Shown: piece after piece, positions 6,509 to 8,487 of the stretch
Layout of the letters: each line of letters begins with the position of its first letter
How positions within the stretch are numbered: the first letter of the stretch is position 1
Assembly: GCA_003132865.1 (NCBI GenBank)
Contig: PKYZ01000286.1
Location: 1 to 8,487 of the forward strand
DNA length: 8,487 nt
Direction of reading: 5' to 3'
Source of the DNA: Bryobacterales bacterium
GTDB lineage: Bacteria; Acidobacteriota; Terriglobia; Bryobacterales; Bryobacteraceae
Notes under the pieces: model-generated
Told to the model about the DNA's origin: nothing
Databases searched by the model: none
What the model saw: only the letters and a program-made list of their open reading frames with translations
Position numbers and translations under genes: made by a program

Positions 6509-6542
6509 AAAAAAAAAGGGGGAGCTGGAAGCTCCCCCTTTT
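6509..6542 (-). terminator. Rho-independent terminator of the 617-aa secreted protein gene
   Basis: A perfect 13-bp stem, 6514-6526 with 6530-6542, closes a 3-nt loop. On the - strand the stem contains AGGGGGAGCT and is followed by a run of nine T (complement of the A-run 6509-6517, part of it inside the stem). It lies about 20 bp after the TAA at 6563 and before the ribosome site of the next gene at 6437. It should end transcription of the 617-aa gene and make the two secreted genes separate units. I saw no strong promoter for the downstream gene in 6438-6508. Confidence 0.95.
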
Positions 6543-6562
6543 CACGACGACTGCCGTGAAGG

Positions 6563-8416
6563 TTAGTGAACGAGTTGCTCGCCCGTTTCGCCGCTGCAAG
6601 TTCCGCCGTTCGCCGAACAGACGAACGGTTGCGGAGAACGAGGAGCATCGGGGATAATCAGCGCCAGATAAGCGGCCGCGAAATTGCGGATCCCAGTGTC
6701 GCTCACGAAAGAGTAACCGTGAGCATACTGGAAGTTGCAAATCGCGATCGCGTACCCGGTCGTCCCGTAGGTCCCTGTGCTGTTATAATTCGGATCGATC
6801 GAGGACATCGAGAAAGCCCAAGTCTGGCCGGGCTGAATCAATCCGCTGGTTAACGTCGTATCCGCGGTCGAGCTGTAAGTGCCGCTCGTTCCGAGAGTCG
6901 AGGCGACAGCACCGCCGCCGTAGAAGGTGACAGAACAAGCTCCCGGCTGGTGAGTAGCGCCAATCGGCAGATCGTCCAGCGAGGTGTTGGAGATAGCGAT
7001 ACCCGTGTCAAATCCGTAGAAATCGGTAACGTACGGGAACAACAGGATCGTCTGACACAGCGAAACCGAGAACAGAGTGGTCGGCGATGTCGCTACGTTT
7101 ACCGTGGATGAGAACTCCGGAATCGGACCGCTGCTTGAGTAGGCGGCAAGCTGCGGACTGAAGCCGCTCAAAGCGCCGACGGATTGGTTAGGCGTGGGGG
7201 AACCAGGGCTGCCCGGGACGCCCGTAAAAGACGCGTAGACGTTGAACGCGAGTGAATCGATCGCCGAGGAATTCGTGTTGGTTATCAGCCAGACGAGCGT
7301 CACACTGCTTGCGTAAGTGGTAACGCCGCCGCTGGTAGTCGTGTTAACCGCCACTGCACCCCCGCCAGTAGTGCCGTGCACCGGCGAGATCATGGTGGCA
7401 TCGGAGAACCCGGTAGTAGAAGCCCCGGTAGAGGCAGAAGACACCGCATAGCTGTCCGCGTAGATAGTGACGCCTGACGGTATATTGCTAATTACCGTCT
7501 GCAGCTCTGTCCCAGTGTCGGCTTCTCCCGATTCACCGCCGGTAACGGCCACCTCCAGTCCACTCTCCGTGAAGTAGACATGCCCCGGCGTTGTCTGCGG
7601 GTATGTGAGTGAACCAGTCGTACCGTTTACTCCCCTGACCTTAAACGCAGTTGCGAAGTCTTCCGTGAATGTCACGGTCCCTACTGCGGTCTGAGGATAG
7701 GTCAGGCACTGCAGGAACGACGAGGTTGCAACCGAGGTTTTGACTGTCAAGCCATCGGAAACGAACCCAACATAGTTTTGCGGGTTGTTGATCTGAATCG
7801 ATGTGCTGCTGCTGGACGAGACGAACGCGAACACCGGGCTCAAACCCGCTGCCCCGGCCGGGACCGCCGTGGCATCGATACGCACGTTCGTGATACGATA
7901 CGTGCGGGTCGTCGCAGGAGGGTCGACCGGCACGCCCAGGAACGTAATGGAGTACGATCCGGGCCCGCCTGTGTTGATTCCTTGAAAAACGTTAAACCGG
8001 CCCGGCGTGTTGAATGTCTGGCCGGGGGGCGTTCCCCCCAAAACCTGGCACGCTACCGTCGGGTTAGTGGGCGAGAGGCAGGGGTCCTGATTTGCCGGGC
8101 TGGGATCGTCAACCAGCAATAACGCCTCCGTCGCCGTCCCGGAAAGAATGCGGCTGGTGACGGGCGCACTGAGGGACACCGAGATATCCGCCTGTGGTAT
8201 AACGGTGCCGGTTGGCGTCGGCGTAGCCCCTGGAGCACCAATACAGTTCAGAAAAATATCACCGGTCAGCTCGGTGAACCCTTCGTGACGAAGCGTGGGT
8301 GTCACCGCGGCGGATGCGGTACAAGTGAGTCCATTTTGCGCGCTCGCCGGAACTGCCGATCCTAATACCAGGACGAGCGCGGCGAACGCCAGAATCCATC
8401 TGCGAAAATCTGCCAT
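6563..8416 (-). CDS. Large secreted protein of unknown function, acidobacterial type
   Basis: This 617-aa protein has a clear signal peptide (MADFRRWILAFAALVLVLGS, then AVPASAQ), cut after ASA at residue 26. The N-terminal mature part carries C-x25-C (32/58) around TLRHEGFTELTGDIFLNC. From memory, such R-x-E-G-x-T-E-L-x-G-D motifs recur in secreted Bryobacterales proteins. The middle is beta-rich and Ser/Thr/Gly-rich with an internal repeat starting LTYPQT (238 and 270). The C-terminal module (about 445-617) contains LLFPYVTDFYGFDTGIAISN, CSVTFYG and CNFQYAHGYSFVSD, also recalled as recurrent in this group. Ten cysteines lie in the mature part, consistent with disulfides. I place the start at 8416 because AAGGAG lies 6 nt upstream and the signal peptide begins there; the open frame extends to 8467 with extra polar residues that would spoil it. 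A weak TTGAGA/TTCAAT pair (8441-8467) is the only promoter candidate. No catalytic domain is recognised; a surface or matrix role is a guess. Confidence 0.88.
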   Translation of the reverse strand: MADFRRWILAFAALVLVLGSAVPASAQNGLTCTASAAVTPTLRHEGFTELTGDIFLNCIGAPGATPTPTGTVIPQADISVSLSAPVTSRILSGTATEALLLVDDPSPANQDPCLSPTNPTVACQVLGGTPPGQTFNTPGRFNVFQGINTGGPGSYSITFLGVPVDPPATTRTYRITNVRIDATAVPAGAAGLSPVFAFVSSSSSTSIQINNPQNYVGFVSDGLTVKTSVATSSFLQCLTYPQTAVGTVTFTEDFATAFKVRGVNGTTGSLTYPQTTPGHVYFTESGLEVAVTGGESGEADTGTELQTVISNIPSGVTIYADSYAVSSASTGASTTGFSDATMISPVHGTTGGGAVAVNTTTSGGVTTYASSVTLVWLITNTNSSAIDSLAFNVYASFTGVPGSPGSPTPNQSVGALSGFSPQLAAYSSSGPIPEFSSTVNVATSPTTLFSVSLCQTILLFPYVTDFYGFDTGIAISNTSLDDLPIGATHQPGACSVTFYGGGAVASTLGTSGTYSSTADTTLTSGLIQPGQTWAFSMSSIDPNYNSTGTYGTTGYAIAICNFQYAHGYSFVSDTGIRNFAAAYLALIIPDAPRSPQPFVCSANGGTCSGETGEQLVH

Positions 8417-8422
8417 TTCCTT

Positions 8423-8428
8423 CTCCTT
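8423..8428 (-). promoter_or_regulatory. Shine-Dalgarno site deciding the start of the 617-aa gene
   Basis: On the - strand this reads AAGGAG, 6 nt before the ATG at 8416. It favours that start over the in-frame ATG at 8467, which would place 17 mostly polar residues before the signal peptide. Confidence 0.8.
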
Positions 8429-8487
8429 GTGAATTGCGAAATTGAATCGGTCGAAGTTCTCTCTCAACCTGAGCCTCTCTCCAACTG

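Noticed and set aside
8462..8478. CTCAGGTTGAG on the - strand as an HspR (HAIR) operator
   Set aside because: It has a 4-bp arm with a 3-bp spacer, not CTTGAGT-N7-ACTCAAG, and lies upstream of a secreted protein rather than a chaperone gene.
1..8487. CRISPR array, tRNA, insertion sequence, phage or defence genes
   Set aside because: I looked for regularly spaced repeats, tRNA-like cloverleaf sequences and transposase, integrase or nuclease motifs and saw none that could be supported.

Overview
The window looks like part of an Acidobacteriota chromosome, most likely the Bryobacterales / Candidatus Solibacter lineage. The main evidence is a secreted protein ending in a clear Solibacter-type C-terminal domain (TIGR03437). 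It is supported by two other secreted proteins that resemble, from memory, families common in that group, and by GC-rich coding DNA. No database search was possible.

Left part (1-2213, + strand): a heat-shock chaperone operon. It holds the 3' end of dnaK (cut by the window edge), a complete class I dnaJ, and a MerR-type repressor, hspR, only 9 bp behind dnaJ. No grpE lies between dnaK and dnaJ. The 98-bp dnaK-dnaJ gap is filled by heptamer repeats in inverted orientation, which can fold into a long hairpin just before the dnaJ start. In the actinobacterial version of this operon HspR represses the genes and DnaK is its co-repressor. The operon promoter is outside the window, so this cannot be checked here.

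Middle (2210-4268): an unrecognised 270-aa gene on the - strand meets hspR tail to tail, and the two stop codons overlap. A 231-bp divergent intergenic region follows, with a candidate promoter and a 9-bp direct repeat. It leads into a + strand gene for a secreted protein with an NTF2-like domain, a proline-rich linker and an Ig-like domain. The 190-bp convergent gap after it contains two groups of palindromes, one of which could form mutually exclusive hairpins.

Right part (4269-8487, - strand): two large secreted proteins in a row. The upstream one (617 aa) has a signal peptide, ten cysteines in the mature part, an internal repeat, and a C-terminal module that recalls a recurrent acidobacterial extracellular domain. 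It is followed by a textbook rho-independent terminator. The next gene (722 aa) encodes Ig-like domains plus TIGR03437. The terminator suggests the two are separate transcription units.

I see no CRISPR array, tRNA, rRNA, transposase, phage gene or defence system. The most unusual signals are the structured intergenic repeats and the uncharacterised secreted or cytoplasmic proteins, not an obvious new multi-gene system.
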